Positions 63,401 to 64,000 are shown, numbered from the stretch's first letter. The stretch: DNA of 64,000 nt from Leptobrachium leishanense (GCA_009667805.1 CM019069.1:53634422-53698421), one strand, 5' to 3'. The notes: a model not told the origin generated them from the sequence alone. Translations and numbers: made by a program.

Positions 63401-63407
63401 CGCATGT
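1..63407 (-). CDS. ttn: titin gene, internal part (98 exons, both ends open)
   Basis: Giant sarcomere protein that spans half a sarcomere as a spring (I-band) and a thick-filament ruler (A-band). Translation of the minus strand gives an unbroken series of about 50 Ig and 86 FN3 domains, in the order distal I-band Ig, I/A junction, D-zone, C-zone. Typical FN3 marks are the PPGPP or PGPP start, the W.PP.DGG centre, the Y.VEKR strand and the YEFRV.A.N end. Typical Ig marks are the G.P.P...W.K stretch and the DSG.Y..T..N end. Whole-domain exons begin and end in phase 1, so they keep the frame as modules. Domains cut by an intron use phase 0, 1 or 2 pairs that still sum to whole codons. Start and stop codons of full-length titin lie outside the window. 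Sum of coding sequence is about 40.2 kb. Identification is by recall of titin sequence and is very strong because both the words and the domain order match. Confidence 0.98.
12546..12848 (-). CDS. ttn: ttn E97: FN3
   Basis: Whole FN3 in phase 1-1, 303 bases, tenth domain of C2. It starts [14 protein letters not shown] and ends ILTKDVAY across the junction with E98. Donor GTAAGT; the intron to E98 is only 92 bases. Confidence 0.95.
12950..13537 (-). CDS. ttn: ttn E96: Ig + FN3 in one exon
   Basis: 588 bases, 196 codons. The first half is an Ig starting [15 protein letters not shown] with [14 protein letters not shown] near its end; the second half is an FN3 starting [14 protein letters not shown]. 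Eighth and ninth domains of C2. The matching pair in C1 (E85 and E86) is two exons, so this exon lacks an intron that C1 has. Confidence 0.95.
13639..13935 (-). CDS. ttn: ttn E95: FN3
   Basis: 297-base phase 1-1 exon, seventh domain of C2. It starts [15 protein letters not shown] and contains [14 protein letters not shown]. Donor GTATGT. Confidence 0.95.
14019..14216 (-). CDS. ttn: ttn E94: FN3, 3' two thirds
   Basis: 198 bases, phase 1-1. It starts in the middle of an FN3 at [14 protein letters not shown] and completes the domain begun in E93 (105 + 198 = 303 bases). The intron sits just after the SPITG turn. Confidence 0.94.
14328..14432 (-). CDS. ttn: ttn E93: FN3, 5' third
   Basis: 105 bases, phase 1-1, from [14 protein letters not shown] to GGSPITG. 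Sixth domain of C2 together with E94. Confidence 0.94.
14524..15114 (-). CDS. ttn: ttn E92: Ig + FN3 in one exon
   Basis: 591 bases, 197 codons. Ig starting [14 protein letters not shown], then FN3 starting [14 protein letters not shown] and ending near VARHPF. Fourth and fifth domains of C2. The matching pair in C1 (E81, E82) is split by an intron. Confidence 0.95.
15219..15506 (-). CDS. ttn: ttn E91: FN3
   Basis: 288-base phase 1-1 exon, third domain of C2. It starts [16 protein letters not shown]. The intron before it (15507-16140) carries a retrotransposon fragment. Confidence 0.95.
15540..15815 (+). mobile_element. non-LTR retrotransposon 3' end (LINE fragment)
   Basis: Frame 15601-15720 on the plus strand reads [19 protein letters not shown] and ends, after a lysine/arginine-rich stretch, at TAA 15718-15720. 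The [10 protein letters not shown] motif is typical of the C-terminus of reverse transcriptases of LINEs (CR1/Jockey-like group, by recall). It is followed by about 70 bases of 3' untranslated sequence and a tail of TTTCTATG units at 15790-15810. The frame is closed upstream, so this is a 5'-truncated dead copy. It lies antisense to ttn in the intron between E90 and E91. I recall the same 3' end as common in amphibian genomes. Confidence 0.75.
16141..16431 (-). CDS. ttn: ttn E90: FN3
   Basis: 291-base phase 1-1 exon, second domain of C2. It starts [16 protein letters not shown] and contains [14 protein letters not shown]. Confidence 0.95.
16742..17029 (-). CDS. ttn: ttn E89: Ig, first domain of C2
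   Basis: 288-base phase 1-1 exon. It starts [15 protein letters not shown] and contains [16 protein letters not shown]. The 16432-16741 intron (310 bases) shows nothing recognisable. Confidence 0.95.
17030..17444 (-). other. intron E88/E89
   Basis: 415-base intron with canonical ends. An open frame on the plus strand here has no titin or transposon resemblance, and I see nothing else in it. Confidence 0.8.
17445..17750 (-). CDS. ttn: ttn E88: FN3, last domain of C1
   Basis: 306-base phase 1-1 exon. It starts [16 protein letters not shown] and contains [14 protein letters not shown]. Confidence 0.95.
17858..18160 (-). CDS. ttn: ttn E87: FN3
   Basis: 303-base phase 1-1 exon of C1. It starts [16 protein letters not shown] and contains [14 protein letters not shown]. 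Confidence 0.95.
18252..18548 (-). CDS. ttn: ttn E86: FN3
   Basis: 297-base phase 1-1 exon of C1. It starts [16 protein letters not shown] and contains [14 protein letters not shown]. Confidence 0.95.
18637..18924 (-). CDS. ttn: ttn E85: Ig, third Ig of C1
   Basis: 288-base phase 1-1 exon. It starts [16 protein letters not shown] and contains [14 protein letters not shown]. Confidence 0.95.
19191..19219. repeat. (AT)n microsatellite
   Basis: Run of AT dinucleotides with one GT interruption, in the 305-base intron between E84 and E85 (18925-19229), 11 bases from the E84 donor side. Confidence 0.9.
19230..19529 (-). CDS. ttn: ttn E84: FN3
   Basis: 300-base phase 1-1 exon of C1. It starts [16 protein letters not shown] and contains [14 protein letters not shown]. 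Confidence 0.95.
19616..19918 (-). CDS. ttn: ttn E83: FN3
   Basis: 303-base phase 1-1 exon of C1. It starts [16 protein letters not shown] and contains [14 protein letters not shown]. Confidence 0.95.
20003..20299 (-). CDS. ttn: ttn E82: FN3
   Basis: 297-base phase 1-1 exon of C1. It starts [16 protein letters not shown] and contains [14 protein letters not shown]. Confidence 0.95.
20408..20683 (-). CDS. ttn: ttn E81: Ig, second Ig of C1
   Basis: 276-base phase 1-1 exon, shorter than the usual 285. It contains [15 protein letters not shown] and [14 protein letters not shown]. Confidence 0.95.
20786..21088 (-). CDS. ttn: ttn E80: FN3
   Basis: 303-base phase 1-1 exon of C1. It starts [16 protein letters not shown], with the serine split across the long intron to E79. 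Confidence 0.94.
21370..22065. mobile_element. transposon-like insert, CpG-rich, family unknown
   Basis: Lies in the 1,264-base intron 21089-22352. Unlike the AT-rich flanks it has many GCGC and CG steps, with repeated inverted words such as TATTACAATC (21462-21471), its complement near 21971, and GATTGTAATAGGGCCCTA at the right end (about 22053-22070). The inverted right end points to a non-autonomous DNA transposon; I could not find a matching left terminus or a target duplication. Confidence 0.5.
22353..22652 (-). CDS. ttn: ttn E79: FN3
   Basis: 300-base phase 1-1 exon of C1. It starts [16 protein letters not shown] and contains [14 protein letters not shown]. Donor GTACGT. Confidence 0.95.
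22736..23020 (-). CDS. ttn: ttn E78: Ig, first domain of the C-zone
   Basis: 285-base phase 1-1 exon. It starts [16 protein letters not shown] and contains [15 protein letters not shown]. It opens the first 11-domain super-repeat, so the D-zone/C-zone border is at about 23020-23112. Confidence 0.95.
23112..23432 (-). CDS. ttn: ttn E77: FN3, last domain of D6
   Basis: 321-base phase 1-1 exon, about 20 bases longer than usual because of an extra loop containing [13 protein letters not shown] in the middle of the domain. It starts [16 protein letters not shown]. Human titin has a loop of similar kind here, by recall. Confidence 0.94.
23532..26498 (-). CDS. ttn: ttn E76: ten-domain D-zone exon
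   Basis: 2,967 bases, 989 codons, phase 1-1. Domains in order: Ig ([14 protein letters not shown]), FN3 ([14 protein letters not shown]), FN3 ([13 protein letters not shown]), FN3 ([13 protein letters not shown]), Ig ([14 protein letters not shown]), FN3 ([13 protein letters not shown]), FN3 ([13 protein letters not shown]), Ig ([13 protein letters not shown]), FN3 ([13 protein letters not shown]), FN3 ([13 protein letters not shown]). It begins in the second half of D5 and stops one domain short of the end of D6, so its ends do not follow the super-repeat borders. All other D-zone exons hold one domain or part of one, except E54. Confidence 0.97.
26590..26883 (-). CDS. ttn: ttn E75: FN3
   Basis: 294-base phase 1-1 exon of D5. 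It starts [16 protein letters not shown] and contains [14 protein letters not shown]. Confidence 0.95.
26975..27274 (-). CDS. ttn: ttn E74: FN3
   Basis: 300-base phase 1-1 exon of D5. It starts [16 protein letters not shown] and ends near KPIKAIDP. Confidence 0.95.
27375..27656 (-). CDS. ttn: ttn E73: Ig, first domain of D5
   Basis: 282-base phase 1-1 exon. It starts [16 protein letters not shown] and contains [14 protein letters not shown]. Confidence 0.95.
27750..28058 (-). CDS. ttn: ttn E72: FN3
   Basis: 309-base phase 1-1 exon, last domain of D4. It starts [16 protein letters not shown]. Confidence 0.95.
28149..28451 (-). CDS. ttn: ttn E71: FN3
   Basis: 303-base phase 1-1 exon of D4. 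It starts [16 protein letters not shown]. Two AG acceptors 3 bases apart (ends 28451 or 28448) would add or drop one codon; the upstream one restores the R-V-P seen in human titin. Confidence 0.93.
28547..28846 (-). CDS. ttn: ttn E70: FN3
   Basis: 300-base phase 1-1 exon of D4. It starts [16 protein letters not shown] and contains [14 protein letters not shown]. Confidence 0.95.
29058..29339 (-). CDS. ttn: ttn E69: Ig, second Ig of D4
   Basis: 282-base phase 1-1 exon. It starts [16 protein letters not shown] and contains [15 protein letters not shown]. Confidence 0.95.
29422..29724 (-). CDS. ttn: ttn E68: FN3
   Basis: 303-base phase 1-1 exon of D4. It starts [16 protein letters not shown] and contains [14 protein letters not shown]. 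Confidence 0.95.
29920..30222 (-). CDS. ttn: ttn E67: FN3
   Basis: 303-base phase 1-1 exon of D4. It starts [16 protein letters not shown] and contains [14 protein letters not shown]. Confidence 0.95.
30313..30594 (-). CDS. ttn: ttn E66: Ig, first domain of D4
   Basis: 282-base phase 1-1 exon. It contains [16 protein letters not shown] and [14 protein letters not shown]. Confidence 0.95.
30690..30840 (-). CDS. ttn: ttn E65: FN3, 3' half
   Basis: 151 bases, phase 0 to 1. It starts [15 protein letters not shown] and completes the domain of E64 (149 + 151 = 300). Last domain of D3. Confidence 0.93.
31294..31770. mobile_element. hAT-like non-autonomous DNA transposon
   Basis: Starts CAGTGTTAATTT at 31294 and ends with an imperfect inverted copy, AAATTAACAGCTG, at 31770. 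The arms are full of GACTAAAACTA and TTTAGTCAACTAAA words in inverted arrangement. Flanks GATCCAAA and GATCTGAC share four of eight bases, which could be a decayed 8-bp target duplication. No coding sequence. It sits in the 1,074-base intron 30841-31914 that separates the two halves of one FN3 (E64/E65). Confidence 0.6.
31915..32063 (-). CDS. ttn: ttn E64: FN3, 5' half
   Basis: 149 bases, phase 1 to 0. It starts [15 protein letters not shown] and ends at EEWEK before donor GTTTGT. Paired with E65. Confidence 0.93.
32169..32483 (-). CDS. ttn: ttn E63: FN3
   Basis: 315-base phase 1-1 exon of D3. It contains [15 protein letters not shown] and [14 protein letters not shown]. Confidence 0.95.
32571..32870 (-). 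CDS. ttn: ttn E62: FN3
   Basis: 300-base phase 1-1 exon of D3. It starts [16 protein letters not shown] and contains [14 protein letters not shown]. Confidence 0.95.
32994..33290 (-). CDS. ttn: ttn E61: Ig, second Ig of D3
   Basis: 297-base phase 1-1 exon. It starts [16 protein letters not shown] and contains [15 protein letters not shown]. Confidence 0.95.
33480..34165. mobile_element. probable transposon-derived insert, family unknown
   Basis: Lies in the 931-base intron 33291-34221. Base composition changes sharply (many CG steps, C-rich stretch 33830-34110), and the word TTTAGCACCCC occurs at about 33813 and 34039 with an inverted GGTGCTAAAT at about 33782. The right edge reads AGAATAGGGTCCCTA near 34145-34159. 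No terminal inverted pair was proved. Confidence 0.4.
34222..34539 (-). CDS. ttn: ttn E60: FN3
   Basis: 318-base phase 1-1 exon of D3, slightly long because of a loop reading [12 protein letters not shown]. It starts [16 protein letters not shown]. Confidence 0.95.
34656..34955 (-). CDS. ttn: ttn E59: FN3
   Basis: 300-base phase 1-1 exon of D3. It starts [16 protein letters not shown] and contains [14 protein letters not shown]. Confidence 0.95.
35050..35179 (-). CDS. ttn: ttn E58: Ig, last third
   Basis: 130 bases, phase 0 to 1. It starts [15 protein letters not shown] and contains [14 protein letters not shown]. With E56 and E57 it makes one Ig of 104 codons (149 + 33 + 130 bases), the first domain of D3. 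Confidence 0.93.
35264..35296 (-). CDS. ttn: ttn E57: 33-base microexon inside an Ig
   Basis: Phase 0-0 exon of 11 codons, [11 protein letters not shown], with an AG before it and GTATTT after it. It matches the loop GVHDIPEDAQ that I recall at the same place in human titin. It can be skipped without frameshift. Confidence 0.88.
35389..35537 (-). CDS. ttn: ttn E56: Ig, first half
   Basis: 149 bases, phase 1 to 0. It starts [15 protein letters not shown], contains [13 protein letters not shown] and ends KKEIK before donor GTATTT. Confidence 0.93.
35628..35936 (-). CDS. ttn: ttn E55: FN3, last domain of D2
   Basis: 309-base phase 1-1 exon. It starts [16 protein letters not shown] and contains [14 protein letters not shown]. 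Confidence 0.95.
36032..36461 (-). CDS. ttn: ttn E54: FN3 3' half + complete FN3
   Basis: 430 bases, phase 0 to 1. It first completes the domain of E53 from [14 protein letters not shown], then encodes a whole FN3 starting [15 protein letters not shown]. The intron expected between the two domains is absent. Confidence 0.94.
36639..36829 (-). CDS. ttn: ttn E53: FN3, 5' two thirds
   Basis: 191 bases, phase 1 to 0. It starts [15 protein letters not shown] and ends DRRFG before donor GTAGGT. Confidence 0.93.
36918..37226 (-). CDS. ttn: ttn E52: Ig, second Ig of D2
   Basis: 309-base phase 1-1 exon. It contains [16 protein letters not shown] and [14 protein letters not shown]. Confidence 0.95.
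37329..37628 (-). CDS. ttn: ttn E51: FN3
   Basis: 300-base phase 1-1 exon of D2. It starts [16 protein letters not shown] and contains [14 protein letters not shown]. Confidence 0.95.
37765..38058 (-). CDS. ttn: ttn E50: FN3
   Basis: 294-base phase 1-1 exon of D2. It starts [16 protein letters not shown] and contains [14 protein letters not shown]. Confidence 0.95.
38168..38452 (-). CDS. ttn: ttn E49: Ig, first domain of D2
   Basis: 285-base phase 1-1 exon. It starts [16 protein letters not shown], with the GRPAP turn of the Ig fold and a [13 protein letters not shown] end. Confidence 0.95.
38556..38852 (-). CDS. ttn: ttn E48: FN3, last domain of D1
   Basis: 297-base phase 1-1 exon. It contains [16 protein letters not shown] and [14 protein letters not shown]. 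Confidence 0.95.
39050..39349 (-). CDS. ttn: ttn E47: FN3
   Basis: 300-base phase 1-1 exon of D1. It contains [15 protein letters not shown] and [14 protein letters not shown]. The centre reads PKDNGSP, with one glycine of the usual DGGSP missing; human titin has the same form by recall. Confidence 0.95.
39434..39736 (-). CDS. ttn: ttn E46: FN3
   Basis: 303-base phase 1-1 exon of D1. It starts [16 protein letters not shown] and contains [16 protein letters not shown]. Confidence 0.95.
39882..40259 (-). CDS. ttn: ttn E45: Ig with a basic insert
   Basis: 378 bases, 126 codons, about 30 codons longer than a normal Ig exon. After the first strands ([15 protein letters not shown]) comes an insert with two basic clusters, EIKKRVDK and VPARKRKE, then an acidic/hydrophobic stretch and the normal Ig end. 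Second Ig of D1. Human titin has a comparable basic insert here by recall, so it is likely an old functional loop and not an assembly fault. Confidence 0.95.
40366..40668 (-). CDS. ttn: ttn E44: FN3
   Basis: 303-base phase 1-1 exon of D1. It contains [16 protein letters not shown] and [14 protein letters not shown]. Confidence 0.95.
40758..41057 (-). CDS. ttn: ttn E43: FN3
   Basis: 300-base phase 1-1 exon of D1. It starts [16 protein letters not shown] and contains [14 protein letters not shown]. Confidence 0.95.
41142..41420 (-). CDS. ttn: ttn E42: Ig, first domain of the D-zone
   Basis: 279-base phase 1-1 exon. It contains [15 protein letters not shown] and [14 protein letters not shown]. 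It opens super-repeat D1. Confidence 0.95.
41506..41811 (-). CDS. ttn: ttn E41: FN3, I/A junction
   Basis: 306-base phase 1-1 exon. It starts [16 protein letters not shown] and contains [14 protein letters not shown]. Last of six FN3 in a row before the D-zone. Confidence 0.95.
41915..42111 (-). CDS. ttn: ttn E40: FN3, 3' two thirds
   Basis: 197 bases, phase 2 to 1. It starts [15 protein letters not shown] and completes E39 (106 + 197 = 303). Confidence 0.93.
42112..42438 (-). other. intron E39/E40
   Basis: 327-base intron with GT-AG ends cutting an FN3. I see no repeat or gene in it. Confidence 0.8.
42439..42544 (-). CDS. ttn: ttn E39: FN3, 5' third
   Basis: 106 bases, phase 1 to 2. It starts [16 protein letters not shown] and stops inside the arginine codon after GGRPIQ. 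Confidence 0.93.
42722..43021 (-). CDS. ttn: ttn E38: FN3
   Basis: 300-base phase 1-1 exon. It starts [16 protein letters not shown] and contains [14 protein letters not shown]. Confidence 0.95.
43237..43536 (-). CDS. ttn: ttn E37: FN3
   Basis: 300-base phase 1-1 exon. It starts [16 protein letters not shown] and contains [14 protein letters not shown]. Confidence 0.95.
43626..43741 (-). CDS. ttn: ttn E36: FN3, 3' third
   Basis: 116 bases, phase 2 to 1. It starts [14 protein letters not shown] and completes E35 (187 + 116 = 303). Confidence 0.93.
43905..44091 (-). CDS. ttn: ttn E35: FN3, 5' two thirds
   Basis: 187 bases, phase 1 to 2. It starts [16 protein letters not shown] and stops inside the arginine codon after DPTY. 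Confidence 0.93.
44188..44484 (-). CDS. ttn: ttn E34: FN3
   Basis: 297-base phase 1-1 exon. It starts [16 protein letters not shown] and contains [14 protein letters not shown]. Confidence 0.95.
44665..44952 (-). CDS. ttn: ttn E33: Ig, I/A junction
   Basis: 288-base phase 1-1 exon. It contains [16 protein letters not shown] and [14 protein letters not shown]. Confidence 0.95.
45062..45183 (-). CDS. ttn: ttn E32: FN3, 3' third
   Basis: 122 bases, phase 2 to 1. It starts [16 protein letters not shown] and completes E31 (178 + 122 = 300). Donor GTGCGT. Confidence 0.92.
45282..45459 (-). CDS. ttn: ttn E31: FN3, 5' two thirds
   Basis: 178 bases, phase 1 to 2. It starts [16 protein letters not shown] and contains [14 protein letters not shown]. 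Confidence 0.93.
45460..45855 (-). other. intron E30/E31
   Basis: 396-base AT-rich intron; nothing recognised. Confidence 0.8.
45856..46003 (-). CDS. ttn: ttn E30: FN3, 3' half
   Basis: 148 bases, phase 0 to 1. It starts [15 protein letters not shown] and contains [14 protein letters not shown]. Confidence 0.93.
46112..46263 (-). CDS. ttn: ttn E29: FN3, 5' half
   Basis: 152 bases, phase 1 to 0. It starts [16 protein letters not shown] and ends RKTWAK before donor GTACAG. Confidence 0.93.
46362..46646 (-). CDS. ttn: ttn E28: Ig, I/A junction
   Basis: 285-base phase 1-1 exon. It starts [16 protein letters not shown] and contains [14 protein letters not shown]. Confidence 0.95.
46742..46856 (-). 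CDS. ttn: ttn E27: FN3, 3' third
   Basis: 115 bases, phase 0 to 1. It starts [16 protein letters not shown] and completes E26 (188 + 115 = 303). Confidence 0.93.
47090..48095. mobile_element. transposon-derived insert with hAT-like right end
   Basis: Most of the 1,281-base intron 46857-48137. Composition switches to C/T-rich (47100-47560) and then CG-rich (47560-47900). The right end reads inward from 48094 as TAGGGATACACCAAAATTT followed by nested CGGCCGA words, a layout I associate with hAT elements of frogs and fish. The left terminus was not found, so this may be one long element or two nested pieces. Small open frames in it show no known protein. Confidence 0.5.
48138..48325 (-). CDS. 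ttn: ttn E26: FN3, 5' two thirds
   Basis: 188 bases, phase 1 to 0. It starts [16 protein letters not shown], contains [14 protein letters not shown] and ends DLTYT before donor GTATGT. Confidence 0.93.
48424..48726 (-). CDS. ttn: ttn E25: FN3
   Basis: 303-base phase 1-1 exon. It starts [16 protein letters not shown] and ends near IRDPI. Confidence 0.95.
48837..49139 (-). CDS. ttn: ttn E24: FN3, first FN3 of the gene order here
   Basis: 303-base phase 1-1 exon. It starts [16 protein letters not shown]. Everything 5' of it in the window is Ig, so it marks the I-band to A-band change. Confidence 0.95.
49248..49517 (-). CDS. ttn: ttn E23: Ig, last distal I-band Ig
   Basis: 270-base phase 1-1 exon. 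It contains [16 protein letters not shown] and [15 protein letters not shown]. Confidence 0.95.
49518..49927 (-). other. intron E22/E23
   Basis: 410-base intron with a pyrimidine-rich middle on the plus strand (49680-49830). Perhaps an old retroelement piece; nothing can be named. Confidence 0.6.
49928..50194 (-). CDS. ttn: ttn E22: Ig
   Basis: 267-base phase 1-1 exon. It contains [16 protein letters not shown] and [14 protein letters not shown]. Confidence 0.95.
50236..50390. repeat. two TA-rich microsatellites
   Basis: TA runs at 50236-50267 and 50359-50390 in the 392-base intron 50195-50586. Nothing else recognised there. Confidence 0.88.
50587..50711 (-). CDS. ttn: ttn E21: Ig, 3' half
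   Basis: 125 bases, phase 2 to 1. It starts [15 protein letters not shown] and completes the second Ig of E20. Confidence 0.93.
50983..51391 (-). CDS. ttn: ttn E20: Ig + 5' half of next Ig
   Basis: 409 bases, phase 1 to 2. First Ig starts [16 protein letters not shown]; the second begins [15 protein letters not shown] and is cut inside the KKY region. E20 + E21 = 534 bases, two Ig of 89 codons. The intron between the two domains is absent. Confidence 0.94.
51480..51758 (-). CDS. ttn: ttn E19: Ig
   Basis: 279-base phase 1-1 exon. It starts [16 protein letters not shown] and contains [14 protein letters not shown]. Confidence 0.95.
51759..52149 (-). other. intron E18/E19
   Basis: 391-base intron, no repeat or gene seen. 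Confidence 0.8.
52150..52419 (-). CDS. ttn: ttn E18: Ig
   Basis: 270-base phase 1-1 exon. It starts [16 protein letters not shown]; end strands read [15 protein letters not shown]. Confidence 0.94.
52530..52796 (-). CDS. ttn: ttn E17: Ig
   Basis: 267-base phase 1-1 exon. It starts [16 protein letters not shown] and contains [14 protein letters not shown]. Confidence 0.95.
52920..53088 (-). CDS. ttn: ttn E16: Ig, 3' two thirds
   Basis: 169 bases, phase 0 to 1. It starts [15 protein letters not shown] and completes E15 (98 + 169 = 267). Confidence 0.93.
53089..53502 (-). other. intron E15/E16
   Basis: 414-base intron in the middle of an Ig; nothing recognised. Confidence 0.8.
53503..53600 (-). 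CDS. ttn: ttn E15: Ig, 5' third
   Basis: 98 bases, phase 1 to 0. It contains [16 protein letters not shown] and ends SRESAK before donor GTACAA. Confidence 0.92.
53848..54114 (-). CDS. ttn: ttn E14: Ig
   Basis: 267-base phase 1-1 exon. It contains [16 protein letters not shown] and [15 protein letters not shown]. Confidence 0.95.
54203..54326 (-). CDS. ttn: ttn E13: Ig, 3' half
   Basis: 124 bases, phase 0 to 1. It starts [15 protein letters not shown] and ends [11 protein letters not shown]. Completes the Ig of E12 (143 + 124 = 267). Second coding exon of the proposed short isoform. Confidence 0.93.
54327..56370 (-). other. intron E12/E13 (longest in the window)
   Basis: 2,044 AT-rich bases with TA runs at 54965-54993, 55644-55658, 55744-55760 and 56097-56115, and an A run at 54949-54960. 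No exon, gene or named transposon seen. It would be the first intron of the proposed Cronos-type transcript. Confidence 0.75.
56371..56513 (-). CDS. ttn: ttn E12: Ig, 5' half (full-length splice form)
   Basis: 143 bases, phase 1 to 0, entered from E11 at an AG after a pyrimidine tract. It reads [16 protein letters not shown] and ends at KLEPSDK before donor GTACGG. The joined sequence [15 protein letters not shown] parallels the human [15 protein letters not shown] by recall. The acceptor ends AAAAG, weaker than CAG. Confidence 0.92.
56371..56535 (-). CDS. ttn: alternative first coding exon, candidate Cronos start
   Basis: Reading through the E12 acceptor leads, in the same frame, to an ATG at 56535 and the N-terminus [16 protein letters not shown]. 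Minus 3 is A, so the start context is fair. Seen: in-frame ATG joined to the Ig exon with no stop. Known: the short isoform Cronos starts from an internal promoter near this part of titin and lacks the Z-disk and most of the I-band. Inferred: this exon extension is that start. The same bases serve as splice acceptor for full-length titin. Confidence 0.7.
56536..56860 (-). promoter_or_regulatory. ttn: candidate internal (Cronos-type) muscle promoter and leader
   Basis: Reading toward the ATG: CAGCTG E-box (56836-56841), a near-MEF2 word CTAAAATAG one base short (56805-56813, plus strand), CATATG E-box (56788-56793), exact MCAT element CATTCCT (56774-56780), CCAAT (56763-56767), CATGTG E-box (56737-56742), and TTTAAATAG (56633-56641), which is TATA-like and one mismatch from a MEF2 site. 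A start of transcription about 25-30 bases downstream would be near 56605-56612, giving a leader of about 70-75 bases. E-box, MEF2 and MCAT factors drive muscle genes. Confidence 0.6.
57092..57272. mobile_element. fold-back MITE, PIF/Harbinger type
   Basis: 181 bases starting CAGGGTTATTCAGAGAGCG and ending in its inverted copy. The two arms of about 70 bases (57092-57162 and 57203-57272) are almost perfect inverted copies with a single base gap, around a loop of about 40 bases. Flanked on both sides by TTA (57089-57091, 57273-57275), the target duplication typical of PIF/Harbinger. It lies about 450 bases upstream of the candidate internal promoter, in intron 56514-57635. Confidence 0.85.
57636..57762 (-). 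CDS. ttn: ttn E11: Ig, 3' half
   Basis: 127 bases, phase 0 to 1. It starts [15 protein letters not shown] and ends [11 protein letters not shown]. Completes E10 (140 + 127 = 267). Confidence 0.94.
57763..58206 (-). other. intron E10/E11
   Basis: 444-base AT-rich intron; nothing recognised. Confidence 0.8.
58207..58346 (-). CDS. ttn: ttn E10: Ig, 5' half
   Basis: 140 bases, phase 1 to 0. It starts [16 protein letters not shown] and ends [12 protein letters not shown]. Confidence 0.94.
58447..58713 (-). CDS. ttn: ttn E9: Ig
   Basis: 267-base phase 1-1 exon. It contains [16 protein letters not shown] and [14 protein letters not shown]. Confidence 0.95.
58798..58835. repeat. (TA)n microsatellite
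   Basis: 38 bases of TA with one C, in the 700-base intron 58714-59413, which otherwise shows nothing recognisable. Confidence 0.9.
59414..59680 (-). CDS. ttn: ttn E8: Ig
   Basis: 267-base phase 1-1 exon. It starts [16 protein letters not shown] and contains [14 protein letters not shown]. Confidence 0.95.
59780..60046 (-). CDS. ttn: ttn E7: Ig
   Basis: 267-base phase 1-1 exon. It starts [16 protein letters not shown] and contains [15 protein letters not shown]. Donor GTTTGT. Confidence 0.95.
60047..60422 (-). other. intron E6/E7
   Basis: 376-base intron. It holds CAGGGTTATTCAG at 60260-60272, the terminal word of the 57.1-kb MITE, without a visible partner, so possibly a worn solo end. 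Confidence 0.6.
60423..60549 (-). CDS. ttn: ttn E6: Ig, 3' half
   Basis: 127 bases, phase 0 to 1. It starts [15 protein letters not shown] and ends [11 protein letters not shown]. Confidence 0.94.
60655..60794 (-). CDS. ttn: ttn E5: Ig, 5' half
   Basis: 140 bases, phase 1 to 0. It starts [16 protein letters not shown] and ends [12 protein letters not shown]. Confidence 0.94.
60895..61158 (-). CDS. ttn: ttn E4: Ig
   Basis: 264-base phase 1-1 exon. It contains [16 protein letters not shown] and [14 protein letters not shown]. One codon shorter than its partner E9. Confidence 0.95.
61159..62445 (-). other. intron E3/E4
   Basis: 1,287-base AT-rich intron. An A/G-rich stretch at 61900-62340 may be retroelement debris, but I cannot name it. 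No exon seen. Confidence 0.65.
62446..62712 (-). CDS. ttn: ttn E3: Ig
   Basis: 267-base phase 1-1 exon. It starts [16 protein letters not shown] and contains [14 protein letters not shown]. Donor GTACGG. Confidence 0.95.
62927..63190 (-). CDS. ttn: ttn E2: Ig with GC donor
   Basis: 264-base phase 1-1 exon. It starts [16 protein letters not shown] and ends AKLTVEG. The donor is GAAG|GCAAGT, a GC-AG intron; all other exons here have GT donors. The next exon is in frame, so this is the true end. Confidence 0.92.
63281..63407 (-). CDS. ttn: ttn E1: Ig, 3' half (most 5' exon in window)
   Basis: 127 bases, phase 0 to 1. It starts [15 protein letters not shown] and ends [11 protein letters not shown]. 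Same length, phase and form as E6 and E11, so its 5' half should lie above base 64000; none is visible in 63408-64000. Confidence 0.92.
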
Positions 63408-64000
63408 CTGAAAGAAAGAACATGGGTAAAACCTGTCAGGTGTTTCTTCACATCACACAAACCTTATGGTATGATCAATCTTAAAGTAAAAGCTTAAAGA
63501 TCTACCTAATCCAGGATGATATTAACCTCAGTGAAGCATCACCTTTACACCAAAAGATCCACTAAAATACTAGTGGTAAAGCCACATCTTAAAGGTACCA
63601 GATGGAAAATTGGTAATTGGAGTAATTATTCACTCAATACATAAGGTACTGAAACCTGAAATTATATAGAGACAGCTGGTTTGTTTGAACGAGTCAAACC
63701 TACCACAGAGTATTAGTGAAAAAGGGATAAAAATTTACTTTTATTCAGGCACATAAGGCCAGTAATAAAAAGAGAAATACAAAGTGATCACTTTAAACAA
63801 ACATACACAAACATAAAAAGTGTTCAATTGTTTGAGATATCTCCATGTATATAGCGTGACTGATTCCTGAAAAAATCCTTTAATTGAAATCAGCTAATGC
63901 TGGAGTATATATGGAACCAGGAATATAAGATTCACAATAGGAGACCCTACTAAACACATAAAAGAATTTGGGGGGCAGAAACCCTTACTGTAATTCTATA
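63408..64000 (-). other. intron upstream of E1, open at window edge
   Basis: 593 bases with no exon, repeat or gene that I can support. Confidence 0.75.

Noticed and set aside
63408..64000. Search for the missing 5' half of the Ig of E1
   Set aside because: No 140-base phase 1-0 coding block with the expected VxRPLY words was found, so it probably lies past the window.
1..64000. CRISPR arrays, operons, tRNA or rRNA genes, viral integrations
   Set aside because: None seen. Repeats are protein-domain repeats, microsatellites or DNA transposon/LINE fragments of a vertebrate genome.

Overview
The window holds one gene fragment: the middle of a vertebrate titin gene (ttn), read on the minus strand, so transcription runs from high to low coordinates. 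I resolve 98 coding exons with about 40.2 kb of coding sequence (about 13,390 codons), giving roughly 50 complete Ig and 86 complete FN3 domains plus half-domains at both edges. In this annotation E1 is the most 5' exon (63281-63407) and E98 is the giant exon that runs off the window at base 1. Exon edges come from splice dinucleotides and a reading frame that closes on multiples of three across every domain. The frame of the giant exon was checked at both ends and twice in between, and it does not shift. Open frames on the plus strand are shadows of this coding sequence or lie in introns.

Layout, 5' to 3'. (1) 63407-49248, E1-E23: distal I-band tandem Ig domains, including two copies of a four-Ig unit. 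(2) 49139-41506, E24-E41: I-band/A-band junction, FFF-Ig-FF-Ig-FFFFFF (F = FN3). (3) 41420-23112, E42-E77: all six seven-domain D-zone super-repeats (Ig-FF-Ig-FFF). (4) 23020-1, E78-E98: C-zone eleven-domain super-repeats (Ig-FF-Ig-FFF-Ig-FFF), C1 to C5 complete and C6 partial. The last 12,453 bases are one uninterrupted exon. This order agrees with what I recall of human titin, domain for domain. D-zone and C-zone Ig/FN3 arrays bind myosin and, in the C-zone, myosin-binding protein C along the thick filament; distal I-band Igs form part of the extensible spring and its junction with the thick filament.

The most interesting locus is 56370-56860. The full-length transcript splices into E12 at 56513. 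Directly upstream, and in frame, is an ATG at 56535, preceded by a leader, a TATA/MEF2-like element and E-box, MCAT and CCAAT motifs. This is the position expected for the internal promoter of the short titin isoform Cronos, known from zebrafish, mouse and human. The identification here is an inference from position and motifs.

Organism: a non-mammalian vertebrate, probably an amphibian and perhaps a frog. The clues are a non-LTR retrotransposon 3' end with a TTTCTATG tail (15.5-15.8 kb), a TTA-flanked fold-back Harbinger-type MITE (57.1 kb) and hAT-like elements, which I associate with amphibian genomes; the species cannot be named from this window. Most introns are only about 80-110 bp. Nearly all of the longer ones contain transposon-derived or AT-rich sequence.
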